Shown: positions 9,465-18,932, counted from the stretch's first letter. The stretch: 21,783 nt of DNA from Plantago elongata (GCA_036897095.1 JAYMSP010002950.1:1-21783), one strand, 5' to 3'. The notes: a model not told the origin generated them from the sequence alone. Program-made: numbers and translations.

Positions 9465-11148
9465 ATGGTAATTCACTTTCCCAATTACTCAATCTCAACG
9501 TTTCTTTTACCCTAATTGTACCAAATCTAACGTTCTTTCTTCGATTTATGCACTTCATATCGCTTCGTACCTTCATCTTGTTCTCGCATTTCAATTGATT
9601 CAATTCAATTTCGATGCCTGATTTGCAAGATTGTGGAAACTGTATGTTCTTACTTTTTTGATATCGATTTTTTTTTTTTGGTATTTTATGTGGACCTTGA
9701 TTTTTGGCGAGAAATGGGTTATGATTTAGGGAACTGGGTGAAATGATTGGGCAAATTCTGTCATTTTCAACAATGGTAGTCCTTAATGTAGACTTAATTC
9801 TCTAGATCTGTTTGGTATTGTGTGAATTCGAGATACTATATGCATGGTATGTATAAGTTGTAGCTGTAGCTTGTTCCTGGATAGAAATAATAAGGGTTTT
9901 TTCGTATTCTTTTTGTGAAGGATTGAAACTATGGGTTTGTTTGCTTGTATGTTTTTAGATGTTATATTTGTGGTTCAAATTTTGATGGGAATCTTGCGCA
10001 TTTTTGAAAGAGATTAGATTAAGTACAATTCTTGGTATTAATTATTTAACAAAAATTATACTTTTTTAAGATTATTCATTTTAGAGCCGTCTAATGATTT
10101 TGTGTTAATTTTTGGGATGCTCTAATGATAATACTCTCTTTGTGTTTCTTACAAACCTATGTCACAATCTTTACTTGTAGGATGGGCATGATGTTGATAA
10201 TGCTAAACAGAGTCCTGCTGACATGACAGCATTTGTAAGTCCCCGTCTTCCTTATTTATCTACCCTGTTGATGAATATTGTGTGCTCTTCTGTCGATTGC
10301 ATGTCTAATTCATCTGGTTTAAACTTGTCTTGTTGGTTCCTTTTCATGTGACCAGTTGAGTTCAAATTCAGACTTTCCATTTTTCCTTTTGTATTTGGAA
10401 TCCTTATTTTATTTTTCCTTCATGTATGAAATAATGAGTTGAAATTTGATGGGAATTTACTACGTCTTCCACTCATTGTCACTTGAATAATGGCCAATGC
10501 TAAATTTCCTTACTCTTGCTTTTATCTTGTACTATGTAGGTTCAGAACCTTCTACAGCAAATGGTGAGCAATTGATACTCTTAGACGTGACTTGTTATAT
10601 AGTGTTGACTTGCACTATAGCTAATAATATTGTTATGTTGTTGCAGCAAACTAGGTTCCAGACAATGTCGGAGTCCATCGTTTCTAAAAATATCCTTTTG
10701 ACTGCTATATCTTAATTGGAAGTTTATACAAGAACCTTTTTTGTTTTCTTTTTTCTCTGTACACATGATTCATATGTGGTCTGCGGAAACTATAGTAGAC
10801 TTGGCATGGTCGCAGGGATATATGGCATCTAACAAGCACTTCATGCGATGGCATTCTTATTGTTGTTGCATATCCAATTTAATTGTATCATATCAATTAT
10901 GTCTCTAAGATGTAGATATTAGACTGACTAAATGGTACATTCTGTTTTGTAGAATTCTCAATTGTTTTTCACATTTAAATAATACAAATGTTTAATTCCT
11001 TGACTGAGTCATACTTGATGAGATGGGCAACCGCATTGATGAGCTGGAGCAGAGCATCAATGACCTTAGAGCTGAGATGGGTCAAGAAGGTTCTCCCTCT
11101 CCTTCAGCTCCGTCGAAGCCAAGAGAAGAATCGAAATCTGATGAATGA
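9465..11148 (+). CDS. HSBP: Heat shock factor-binding protein (HSBP)
   Basis: Small coiled-coil protein of nucleus and cytosol that binds the trimerisation repeat of heat shock transcription factors and damps the heat response. Exons: 9465-9467, 10181-10234, 10540-10563, 10647-10689, 11015-11148; together 258 bases, 85 residues (the Arabidopsis protein is about the same length). The product starts MDGHDVDNAKQSPADMTAF, continues VQNLLQQM, QTRFQTMSESIVSK, then IDEMGNRIDELEQSINDLRA, and ends in a Ser/Pro/Glu-rich tail. The core, about residues 15-66, has the 3-4 spacing of Val/Leu/Met/Ile expected for the HSBP coiled coil and agrees with plant HSBP almost throughout. Exon 1 contributes only the ATG, directly followed by the donor GTAATT. 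Exon 3 is a 24-base microexon. Introns 1-3 (713, 305, 83 bases) are GT-AG; intron 4 is AT-AC. The next gene starts about 1.2 kb downstream on the same strand. Confidence 0.93.
10690..11014 (+). other. U12-type AT-AC intron (intron 4 of HSBP)
   Basis: The only join that keeps the conserved HSBP frame (...VSK|IDEMGNR) uses a donor beginning ATATCCTTTT at 10690 and an acceptor ending AC at 11013-11014. The donor matches the U12 consensus (ATATCCTT) exactly. TTCCTTGAC at 10996-11004 matches the U12 branch-point consensus, with the branch A (11003) 11 bases from the AC end, and there is no polypyrimidine tract. The exon before ends AAA A and the exon after starts TT GAT GAG, giving Lys-Ile-Asp-Glu. 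All three signals agree, so minor-spliceosome removal is a firm inference. Confidence 0.93.
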
Positions 11149-12360
11149 AACACAGACAGGGTGCTTGTATGCTGGATGGTTCTTTCTATTTGTGACATTC
11201 AGAAGTTTTTGTTTGTTATTTTCGTGTCTTCAAATCCCTGGTTGAATATCGTAGATATCTCTTCTTGATGTATGTGTCTTCCATGATGAATGTTATAAGT
11301 GTCTTAATGTGTGATTGACTTGTACAACACCATTGCAGAGTTCCTGATTCTTTTTTCAGACTGAAGTAGTGCTCTAATCAAAGTTTTATCAGATTTAGTA
11401 TCATATATTGATTGTATAATCTGTTAAATGGTTTGGTGTTAAATATTTCTTACTAATATTGCACATTCTGATCTGAATTGCTACATCATCTTTATTGGGA
11501 AAGTTAGTTAAATCTTTGTTGATGTTAGTTTAGTATTCACTGTTCACAGCCATGAATACAAGTATACAACCAAATCGAAGAAGCTAAGGTATCGTCGTGT
11601 GCCCTTGCAGTTTGACTCTTGCACAGAAATTATCCCGTTCCACTACTTCCCCAAGTTGCGGTTCTACTGTAGAACTGTAAATGGTGAATTACTTTCATTT
11701 TCATCCGTTTGAAGTGACAACCTTGATATTCTGTTTCACTTTTGGATATGATGTTGGTGTATAAAAACACAAGTGAAGTAGAAGTAGTAAACTACTGTAA
11801 TCAACACAATAGCAATACATTTACTCCAAAGTCCCAAGTATCTTGTCAACGAAGTAGTAAAGTAATCACCATTATAGTATTTCATTTTTAACATTGGAGT
11901 AACTAATTGGAGAAATTAGAGTCATACATAATATGACATTTTACTTCCGCTGCAGCAGTTTATGGTAGTATAAGTTTGGAGGCGTAATTTGAGTTGAAAT
12001 ATTCGAGTATAATTAATTGTATATTATTAATAAAGAAAGCTTTCATAATTAACATGTATTATAAACAATTTTATATCTACATCGATATGGTATTTTATAA
12101 TCGCTCATGCATGAACTAAACAATTTTACATCTATATTATTACGGTATTTTATTCTCACTCGTGCATGAACCGAATCACTTAGTTAGCTCATTCGTCATG
12201 AAATCTCCCGCAAAGTGCCTGGCAAGGGTGAGTGTAATTTAACTAGAGATCAGTTAATTCGATAGTTTAGTAACTTAATCCTGACTTTTCAACATTGAGG
12301 CAGAGAACGTGAAATTTGATCAAGCAACGAAACACACACCAGAATTTGTGCAAATCATTG
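11149..12360. other. HSBP 3' region and upstream region of the AlaX gene
   Basis: About 11149-11450 is the likely HSBP 3' untranslated region. At about 11530-11710 an open stretch of roughly 58 codons without a start (reading VHSHEYKYTTKSKK then RYRRVPLQFDSCTE and onward to a TGA at 11710-11712) is GC-richer than its flanks; I recognise no family. The remainder is AT-rich, contains the 55-bp duplication listed separately, and should hold the AlaX promoter, though I see no clear TATA box. Confidence 0.4.
12064..12173. repeat. 55-bp tandem duplication
   Basis: Copy 1 is 12064-12118 and copy 2 is 12119-12173. Both begin AACAATTTTA, share a GGTATTTTAT block and end in a CGCTCATGCATGAAC / CACTCGTGCATGAAC block, with about 20 per cent difference between them. 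It lies about 190 bases before the AlaX start codon, probably in its promoter region. Confidence 0.8.
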
Positions 12361-15300
12361 ATGGAGCAAAACCTAACAACCCCAACAAAATTGGAGTACT
12401 ATGACGACGTGTCCAAGCTCCAATCCACTGCTAACGTCCTGTCTTCCTTTCTGGTCTGTCTTTACTCTTTCTTCAGTTTCCACTAGCCCCCAAAACACAC
12501 TAACTATGAAGAAATATTGATAGATTGCTATGTTTTGGTTGAAAGAATGGAGATGGAAGGCAAGCATTGTTAATCGATTCCACTATTTTTCACCCACAAG
12601 GAGGAGGCCAACCTTCAGATACCGGTTTCATTTCCAATCCCAAGTTTTTGTTTGTTGTGCAAGATGTTCGATCCAAGGATAAAATTGTGTGTAGTTCATT
12701 TCATTTCCCTTTACTGCACTGCTCTTCTTATTTCTCATTTATGAATTTAATCTTTTCTTTGTTCTCAAGTTAAATTTACTTGATTGATTGGGATAGGTGC
12801 ATCACTATGGCTATTTTGAGAACTCTGGAGATGGTGCTGTTGAGGGTGGTGTAGAGATAGGTGCTCAAGTTTCTTTGAGGGTCGACGAAACTAGGCGTAG
12901 GCTCAATTCTCGGTAGGATCAAATCGATTTATTCCATTTGGTATATGTTTCTGGAAATTATTATCATTATCAAAGCACAATGATTTAATAAAATAATATT
13001 AATAAAATGACAACAAAGCGCAGCTTAGACGCTTCACCTCCAACCATTTGCCGTTTGAAAAAAAAATAATGATTTAATAAAATGAACTTATGGAATTGAT
13101 TAGAGCATGATAATATATTGCGTAAATTTGCAAATCTTTAGTACTTGTGGAGAAACACATATTGTAAATTCATTCTGATTAATTCCGGTTTCCATTGCCT
13201 TACCTCTGTTCTGGGTGCTATTTAGTAGTTGTGTTATCTCCTAAATGGTTTGTTGTTCTGCAGGCTACACTCAGCTGGGCATTTGCTGGATATCTGTGTG
13301 AGAAATGTTGGATGGAGTCATTTAGAACCGACGAAAGGCTATCACTTCACAGATGGGTATGCCTACATGGTGTTAAAACTTTCTTTTTCTGCAATGTGCA
13401 TTTTCTGAAATTTGAAAGCTTTGTTTTCTTACTGAAAAAGCCTCTCTTTCTTGGAAAAAACATATCTTTGTTAAAGCTCTTTGCAAGTCCAGCCGAGCTC
13501 AACTTCATGGTTGTTTTGCTGTAACTTACTGAATAGGCATGCTTATGTAGTTTAATCGTGATAGGCATTGTGTATACTGTTAACATGAAGCACTTTGATG
13601 TTAAATCATTCTGAGGAAAAGCCTCTCTAGCTATTATACATCACAAGTCTTGGAATAGACATTATACATTAGATTCATGTCTGTGTAACAGTTTCCAACT
13701 GCTTCTTCTTTTTTTCCCCTCCTTTTTCTGTATGTGCTGCATTGAGAACTATATTCAGTAGCTAGCTATGCATTTTTTCTTTTTAACTTTGCATATAATG
13801 GAGGGAAATGTCTTGTTAGTGTTTATGTGTGTGTAACAAGCTTTGATGATTGCTATTTTCGAAAATGGCTGTTCAGTTGGCTTTAAATTTCTGGACATAT
13901 GCAAATAAATAGTCTGCAGATCTCGTAGAACTTGATCTTTTTGTGAAGATGGCTCCTTAACTCACCATACATGATTCAGACCAAACAATTTATGGAATTC
14001 TTAATCTTCATTTCAAAAGGGCATATGGTTCATTTTAGCCGGTGAAATGTTTTTAAGAACGTTTGGGTTAATTGATTTCAAACAAAAAAAATTATCCATG
14101 TCCATAAAATGCTATGTTTTCAGGCCTTATGTAGAATATAAAGGTGCTGTCCCCCTGAACGAATTGGAAAGCAAGAAGAAAGAGATAGAGCTAGAAGCTA
14201 ACAATCTGATCAGAAATGGAGGGGAAGTATGCACATTCATCTTTGATCTTTTCCTTGCAGTCCCAAGATATAGCTGAGTCAAACATGAACATTACAGCAA
14301 AAATATCCATTGATGAATAAACTCATTATTTCATGAAAATTTCACAGCTCACATCAGTTATACATTAGAAATTTAGAATACATTACACATTGTTGTATTT
14401 TATGTTTGTTCAAGTCCAAGGGAACTATAGTGACCAATAACATAATATTCTGAAAAGTATATAACTATATAACTATATATGAAACAATATAGCATAATGG
14501 TTTCTACTATGATAAGGCATCTTCTTGCTTATTGTTGATTCCACATCTCATTGAATTCATTTACTTAATTTCCAAAAACAATTTTTATTTTTAGTTGGAT
14601 CACGTCTTTATTTAAATGAACCTTTTACATTTAGTCAGCATGATGTATCATGTATGCATTCATCAATTTACAAAAACGTATCTTTTTAGATATAAACTCT
14701 TTGTAGTAATAATTACAGACGCTCCCTACAATTTGACCATAGGAAGCTTTTGCTCTATGTAGACTGCTTATTATCTAAATAATCTCACAAATTTGTCCAG
14801 GTATCTGTATCCACTGTAGCCTATGATAAAGCTTCTGAACTCTGTGGCGGATCCCTGCCGGATTATATACCTAAGGTAGTTTTTTTTCCTTTTTTTTAAG
14901 AAACATATGTCACTTTACTTGTATTTGACTATTTGTATCTTATCTTCTGTTCAACGCGGAGCAGATGAAATTTAGTGGGTTGCATAACCAAAATAATTAA
15001 TAACTTTTAAATATTGATGAATTCCGATATATTAACTGTAGAACTCATTCAAGCATCTCGGATATTGGTTGCTTATTACATCTCTGGAATCATAACAGTT
15101 GAATGGTACAAATTGTTGAGTGAGTTATATCACAAGAGAATAAATTGCAACACATACAAAATCATTTTATGAAAGACAGGTTTCTGCATGCTTCCCTTGA
15201 GATGTCAAAGAACAAACTGAATCAGTGTGTGACAGGTCAAACAGCTCCTGGCTGAATATTAATCTCTGCGTCTATGGAATTATTACCTTGTGTTACCTGG

Positions 15301-15828
15301 CATGATTACCTTCATGGCCCCGAAAATACCGTTGTATCTGAACTGGAGATAAAAGTTTGATATAGAGCTTAGCTCAGGAAAAAGTTGAATTTTCTATGTA
15401 GGAGAGCCAACCTCGTGTGCTTCTTATTCAACTTGAAGGGTAGGGTGGCATGGGCTAATTGTAGGCTGCATTACCTTTTCATCCTTGCAAATCATAACAT
15501 TAGTGTATGATGATTGTACAGGACAGCACTCCCCGGATAGTGAAGTTAGGCGAAAATCCAGGATGTCCCTGTGGAGGCACACATGTTACAGACATTAATG
15601 AGATTTCGAGCCTAATGGTACTTGTTTGACTAACCACAGCTTCCTTAAATTTGTACAAGTATTCTCTGTCTTACTATATAAATTAAGTTTCGCAATCCAA
15701 AGAGTGTGATATAACCTTTTGTTGATTCAGTACATCATGCACACCTTGTTAATGTATCCTGTTTCCCGGTTCAGGTTTCTCAAATTCGGACAAAGAAAGG
15801 GCTGACCAAGGTTTTCTACAATATATGA
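12361..15828 (+). CDS. Free-standing alanyl-tRNA editing protein (AlaX family)
   Basis: Trans-editing hydrolase related to the editing domain of alanyl-tRNA synthetase; the family removes wrongly attached Ser (or Gly) from tRNA-Ala. Exons: 12361-12453, 12546-12686, 12797-12912, 13264-13356, 14124-14226, 14801-14875, 15522-15617, 15775-15828; 771 bases, 256 residues, all introns GT-AG (92, 110, 351, 767, 574, 646 and 157 bases). The N-terminal part carries FHPQGGGQPSDTG (residues 46-58), the family's glycine-rich motif. The zinc site is complete: HSAGH (His119, His123) and CGGTH (Cys224, His228), in the phrase NPGCPCGGTHV. Also seen are GYHFTDGPYVEYKG, LCGGSLPDYIPK and a C-terminal IRTKKGLTKVFYNI strand. 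Length fits the medium AlaX class without a synthetase core. I see no clear organelle transit peptide. All joins restore frame, and the first ATG is directly followed by the conserved TKLEYYDD segment. Substrate specificity cannot be read from sequence. Confidence 0.93.
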
Positions 15829-16190
15829 TGCTTGAGCATGTATAATTGAAGATTCTAAGAAATGGTGCCGCGTAGATTCTTATTTTGCGATTTAAGCAGA
15901 TTGAGCCGTTATGATATGGTCTCAAATGCTATAGCCTGCTATCTTGTTGTCTATTGTTATGCAGTGTAAACAGCTCAAGAGCTCGTGTTGTGTGAAACTT
16001 GTTGTTTCTGGTCTGGTGACTTCATTTTCAAGTAGAGTCGCATACGACATGAGCAATTCCCTTTTATGGTGTGCACCCCAACTAAAACAACAAATCCAAA
16101 ATCTCAAACCTGCATTCAGAAATAAGACATTTGTTTAGCCAAGGGTTTAAAAGAGTTTTATAACATGCTTGTATAGCTTATAGTTTTTTT
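15829..16190. other. 3' region of the AlaX gene, no further gene
   Basis: Likely 3' untranslated and downstream sequence. Small overlapping frames on both strands (15922-16138) have no protein character and no family match that I recognise. No canonical AATAAA signal is seen close to the stop codon. Confidence 0.4.
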
Positions 16191-16280
16191 TGTCAAAGCC
16201 GTTTGTAGCCGAGTGGCAAGCTGATACATCCCGTAACCATGAGGTTTGGTTACGGGTTCGATTCCCCGAAATAGGTGATT
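16191..16280 (+). mobile_element. tRNA-derived SINE-like element, copy 1
   Basis: Reads TGTCAAAGCC, then GTTTGTAGCCGAGTGGCAAG, and further on GGTTCGATTCC and CCGAAATAGGTGATT. TAGCCGAGTGG (16206-16216) fits the RNA polymerase III A box and GGTTCGATTCC (16255-16265) fits the B box, 38 bases apart as in a tRNA. A 9-bp inverted repeat CCCGTAACC...GGTTACGGG lies in the middle and does not fit a normal anticodon arm. No acceptor stem can be closed, so it is not a working tRNA gene. The same unit, including the upstream TTTTTTGTCAAAG, recurs inverted at 21235-21320; similarity beyond the tRNA part argues for a SINE family or an element end rather than a stray tRNA. Confidence 0.65.
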
Positions 16281-16321
16281 ATATTCCCTCAACCCCGAAA
16301 TAGGTGATTATATTCCCTCAA
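16264..16321. repeat. Perfect 29-bp tandem duplication at the SINE tail
   Basis: Positions 16264-16292 and 16293-16321 are identical 29-base units starting CCCCGAAATAGG and ending TTCCCTCAA. The unit begins inside the B box region of the tRNA-like element and runs into its tail, so the duplication occurred after insertion. No mismatches suggests it is recent. Confidence 0.95.
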
Positions 16322-16390
16322 TAGAGATTGATGGTGATTTGCATCTAAAATCGATCGATAAATTAATATTCCAAGTTCACATGTCGTACA

Positions 16391-16745
16391 ATAAAATGTA
16401 CCAAAATTTAAAATACGTCTCCTTTAATTTTGACTAATGAAGTATACAAATTATACTACTTGTAAAATTAAAATACGTCTCCTTTAATTTTGACTAATGA
16501 AGTATGCAAATTATACTACATGTGAATTTGGGCTATTAAAATTGCCCTTAATTTTGACTAACGAAGTATGCAAATTATACTACATGTGAATTTGGGGTAT
16601 TAAAATTGTACAGCGTCAATAAAATGTACCAAAAATTAAAATACGTCTCCTTTAATTTTGACTAACGAAATATAAAAATTATACTAAATGTAAATTTGGG
16701 GTATTAAAATTGTACAGCGTCAATAAAATGTACCAAAAATTAAAA
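16391..16745. repeat. Nested tandem-repeat array, unequal units of about 60, 64 and 104 bp
   Basis: The phrase AATTTTGACTAA(T/C)GAA occurs four times, starting at 16426, 16486, 16550 and 16654. ATACGTCTCCTTTAATTTTG precedes three of these. A longer unit adds GAATTTGGGGTATTAAAATTG and CAGCGTCAATAAAATGTACC, the latter twice (from about 16611 and 16717). The units are internally deleted or expanded versions of one another, as produced by unequal exchange or slippage. Confidence 0.9.
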
Positions 16746-16749
16746 TGGT

Positions 16750-17600
16750 ACAACTTAAATTACCTTTTTTCTGCGGACACACTACAATTGAAAATCAAAT
16801 GTTGAAGAGTTTGTGACCACAAATTCGACAATGCAAGTAGTTATTCCAGCTTGCGTATACAGAGTTTAAATTCTTCACACTATCATGTTTACAAAAGATG
16901 TCTTTCTCACCAAGTGGAATTCTCAATATTCTAGCTACAAGAAGGAATTAATAAATGATTGGCCACGAAAAAAAATGAAGTAGCTAGACATGGAAAAAAG
17001 GAAAGCAAGGCCTAAAAAAATCAACTTGGTTCAGCTTCACTTTTCTTATCTCAAACCAAGTACAATCCCTTGTCCATGTCAGTTACAAATATTGGCTATT
17101 TCTCGACATAATTATCTTATCTCCAAATTGAAAGCGTTATTCAATATTTAATAACTGATTGAGATATAACTTAAGTAATATTTTTAAATTGAAAATTGTG
17201 ATTTTTTTCTAAAATGGTCAATTTAAATGGGAAGATGACCGCACCAACGGTGTGACAAATAACCTTCTAATCTTTCGTCCCCACCCCACTATTGCTAGTT
17301 ATGCCTAAAGATCCAAAGTGTGTATTCTAGATGGAAAGAGTAGATAAAAAGGATAACTCGAATTTTTTAAAAGAAAATTCTTATAGAATTCAATTTACAA
17401 TTTTTTATTTTACAATGAGCAGAAATGAGGTTTTGGTTCCTCATGACGCAAATGTACCCAGTTTATATAAGTTCATATGGATCTAGTGACAACTAGACAT
17501 CACATCTCTCCGTCATTGACTAACCTCAAACCAAAGAAATATCGAGTGTTCATTTGTAATATAACAGACATCATGATATACCAAAGTGATTTTTATAGTA
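16750..17600. other. Intergenic, nothing recognisable
   Basis: AT-rich sequence without a credible reading frame, RNA gene or repeat. A short piece near 17010-17060 is slightly richer in GC, with no interpretation. Confidence 0.5.
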
Positions 17601-17625
17601 AATATGAAAATTTTATTGTTTTATA

Positions 17626-17855
17626 TTAAAATTCACATCTTCTAAATAAAAATTTACTGACAATGTAAAATTCACATACACTAAATAAAAATTCATAAAT
17701 AACGTAAAAATTCACAAACCTTAAATAAAAACTCACATACAATACGTAAAAATTTACAGCCAAAATAAAATCTACATACCCCAAATAAAAATCTACATGC
17801 AATACGTAAAAATCAACATGCACTGAATAAAAATTCACATACCCTAAATAAAAAA
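17626..17855. repeat. Degenerate minisatellite, units of about 19-21 bp
   Basis: Roughly eleven imperfect copies of a unit like CTAAATAAAAATTCACATAC, alternating with a variant TACGTAAAAATTCACA, so a higher-order period near 40 bases is partly visible. On the minus strand the array stays open as an 81-codon frame (17626-17871) whose product repeats a short hydrophobic pattern of the form (V/L)xFYxxxV. This follows from the repeat and not from selection for protein. Confidence 0.85.
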
Positions 17856-17869
17856 AAAGTGAAATTTCC

Positions 17870-18180
17870 ATATCTAATGGAAAAACCGCTCTTTCCCTAG
17901 ACTTTGTAAAGCGGATTAACCAAGAAATCCGTCCTTAAGTCATCCTCGCGCCTGCGTCAGTTCAAAGGCACGCCCTTGAACACCAGTTCTTGAAGGCACA
18001 CTCACGTGATCCCTGTTTTTGTTCAAATGCAAGCCCCCAATTGAACACATACGAATCTCAAATAGAAGCTCTCTACAAGCCTTCGGGCTCATGACTTCAA
18101 GATCTATTTATCACGTGTATCCGTGGAAGACAGTAGGAGACCTCTACAAAAGGAAAGAATAGTATAATTATTAGGAACGA
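17870..18180. other. GC-richer segment upstream of the LTR-like end
   Basis: Compared with its flanks this stretch is balanced in composition and includes phrases such as 'aacaccagttcttgaag' (about 17980) and 'acgtgatccctgtttttg' (about 18004). It may be the U3/R part of the LTR whose end lies just downstream, but no second LTR or TG...CA boundary could be set. Confidence 0.3.
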
Positions 18181-18335
18181 TGATTGAACATCTATCATCT
18201 ATCTATCAACTATGTATCAACACTCTCAATAAGATCTTCTCTTTAATTTGGACGTAGATAAATTTATTGAAACACGTAAATACTTGTGTTATTACTCTAT
18301 TTGTGCTTTCTTGATTCAAAAATTCTGATGGGATA
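18180..18335 (+). mobile_element. Fragment resembling the 3' end (U5) of a Ty1/copia LTR
   Basis: The order 'tctcaataagatcttctctt', 'ggacgtagataaattt', 'gaaacacgtaaatacttgtg', 'ctctatttgtgctttcttg' follows the typical R-U5 end of plant copia LTRs, where a polyadenylation-like signal is followed by a GGACGTAGG-type phrase, a CACGTAAAT(C/A)CTTGTGT phrase and a T-rich tail. No primer binding site or internal gag-pol frame follows, so this is a solo or truncated LTR. Assignment is from pattern memory. Confidence 0.45.
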
Positions 18336-18654
18336 TTTATTGTATCATCAATACAATGAACAAAAAACTATAAAACCATTATGATGCATCATACGTGTCT
18401 AGGAAGAACTCTTTATCAAAGTTGTTAATTCTAAGAAATATTAAAATTTAACAAATTTTAAAAATTTTCATTTTTTATAAATCAATAAACTGAGTAACAA
18501 CAATGTTTACAAGTGATTCAATACTAACAACTTTATTTGCTATAAATGAAATTAAATACAAAATAACAACTATTAAACCGTGTTCATGTTCCTTGTTTTG
18601 CCATATTGGTCATTTATACAACATTTAACTAATATAGACAAGTCCAAGTCCAAC
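18336..18654. other. Intergenic, nothing recognisable
   Basis: AT-rich, no reading frame, RNA gene or clear repeat seen. Confidence 0.5.
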
Positions 18655-18800
18655 TAGGAATGGCAATGGGCCGGGTCGGGTCTCTGGAGGTCCGGTTTTG
18701 GCCCGGCCATATTTTTATATATAGACCCAGCCCGGCCATAGCCCTGATCGGGTCTGAAACTTGGCCCAAGCCTGAGTCCTGTATGTGTCGGGCCGGGCTT
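18655..18800. mobile_element. GC-rich GGCCCGG-type transposon fragment (hAT/MITE-like)
   Basis: Starts TAGGAATGGCAATGGGCCGG and continues with repeated GGGTCGGGT, GGCCCGGCC and CCCGGCC words, in strong contrast with the AT-rich flanks. In plant genomes the opening 'aatggcaa..gggtcggg' phrase is a common end of small non-coding elements, probably hAT-related. The matching inverted end (…TTGCCATTCCTA) was looked for downstream and not found, so this is a fragment or a one-ended match. Confidence 0.4.
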
Positions 18801-18932
18801 GTTCATCACTATATTTTTTTAAATGATTAAAAAAAGAGTAAGTATACTATAAAGTAAGATTTTCATATAAATATGGAAAATCAGGTTCAATATCATAAAC
18901 CAACCAAACTGACTAGAAATCAGACTGTTGTC

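Noticed and set aside
10690..10980. A GT-AG intron between the last two HSBP exons
   Set aside because: No GT donor or AG acceptor near the boundary keeps both VSK and IDEMG; only the AT-AC join restores the conserved sequence without loss or gain.
10988..11245. An 85-codon open frame overlapping HSBP exon 5
   Set aside because: It runs in a different frame through the real exon 5 and its translation (MFNSLTESYLMRWATAL) has no family character; the HSBP frame is clearly the conserved one.
13195..13586. Overlapping frames of 109 and 79 codons on both strands in the AlaX gene
   Set aside because: They span exon 4 and the following intron in the wrong frame or strand; the conserved LHSAGHLLD frame is different.
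16201..16270. Functional tRNA gene
   Set aside because: A and B boxes are good, but no acceptor stem closes, the anticodon arm is replaced by a 9-bp inverted repeat, and a related degraded copy exists at 21235-21320.
17626..17855. CRISPR array
   Set aside because: Units are 19-21 bases, degenerate and directly abutting, with no conserved repeat plus unique spacer pattern, and the genome is that of a plant.
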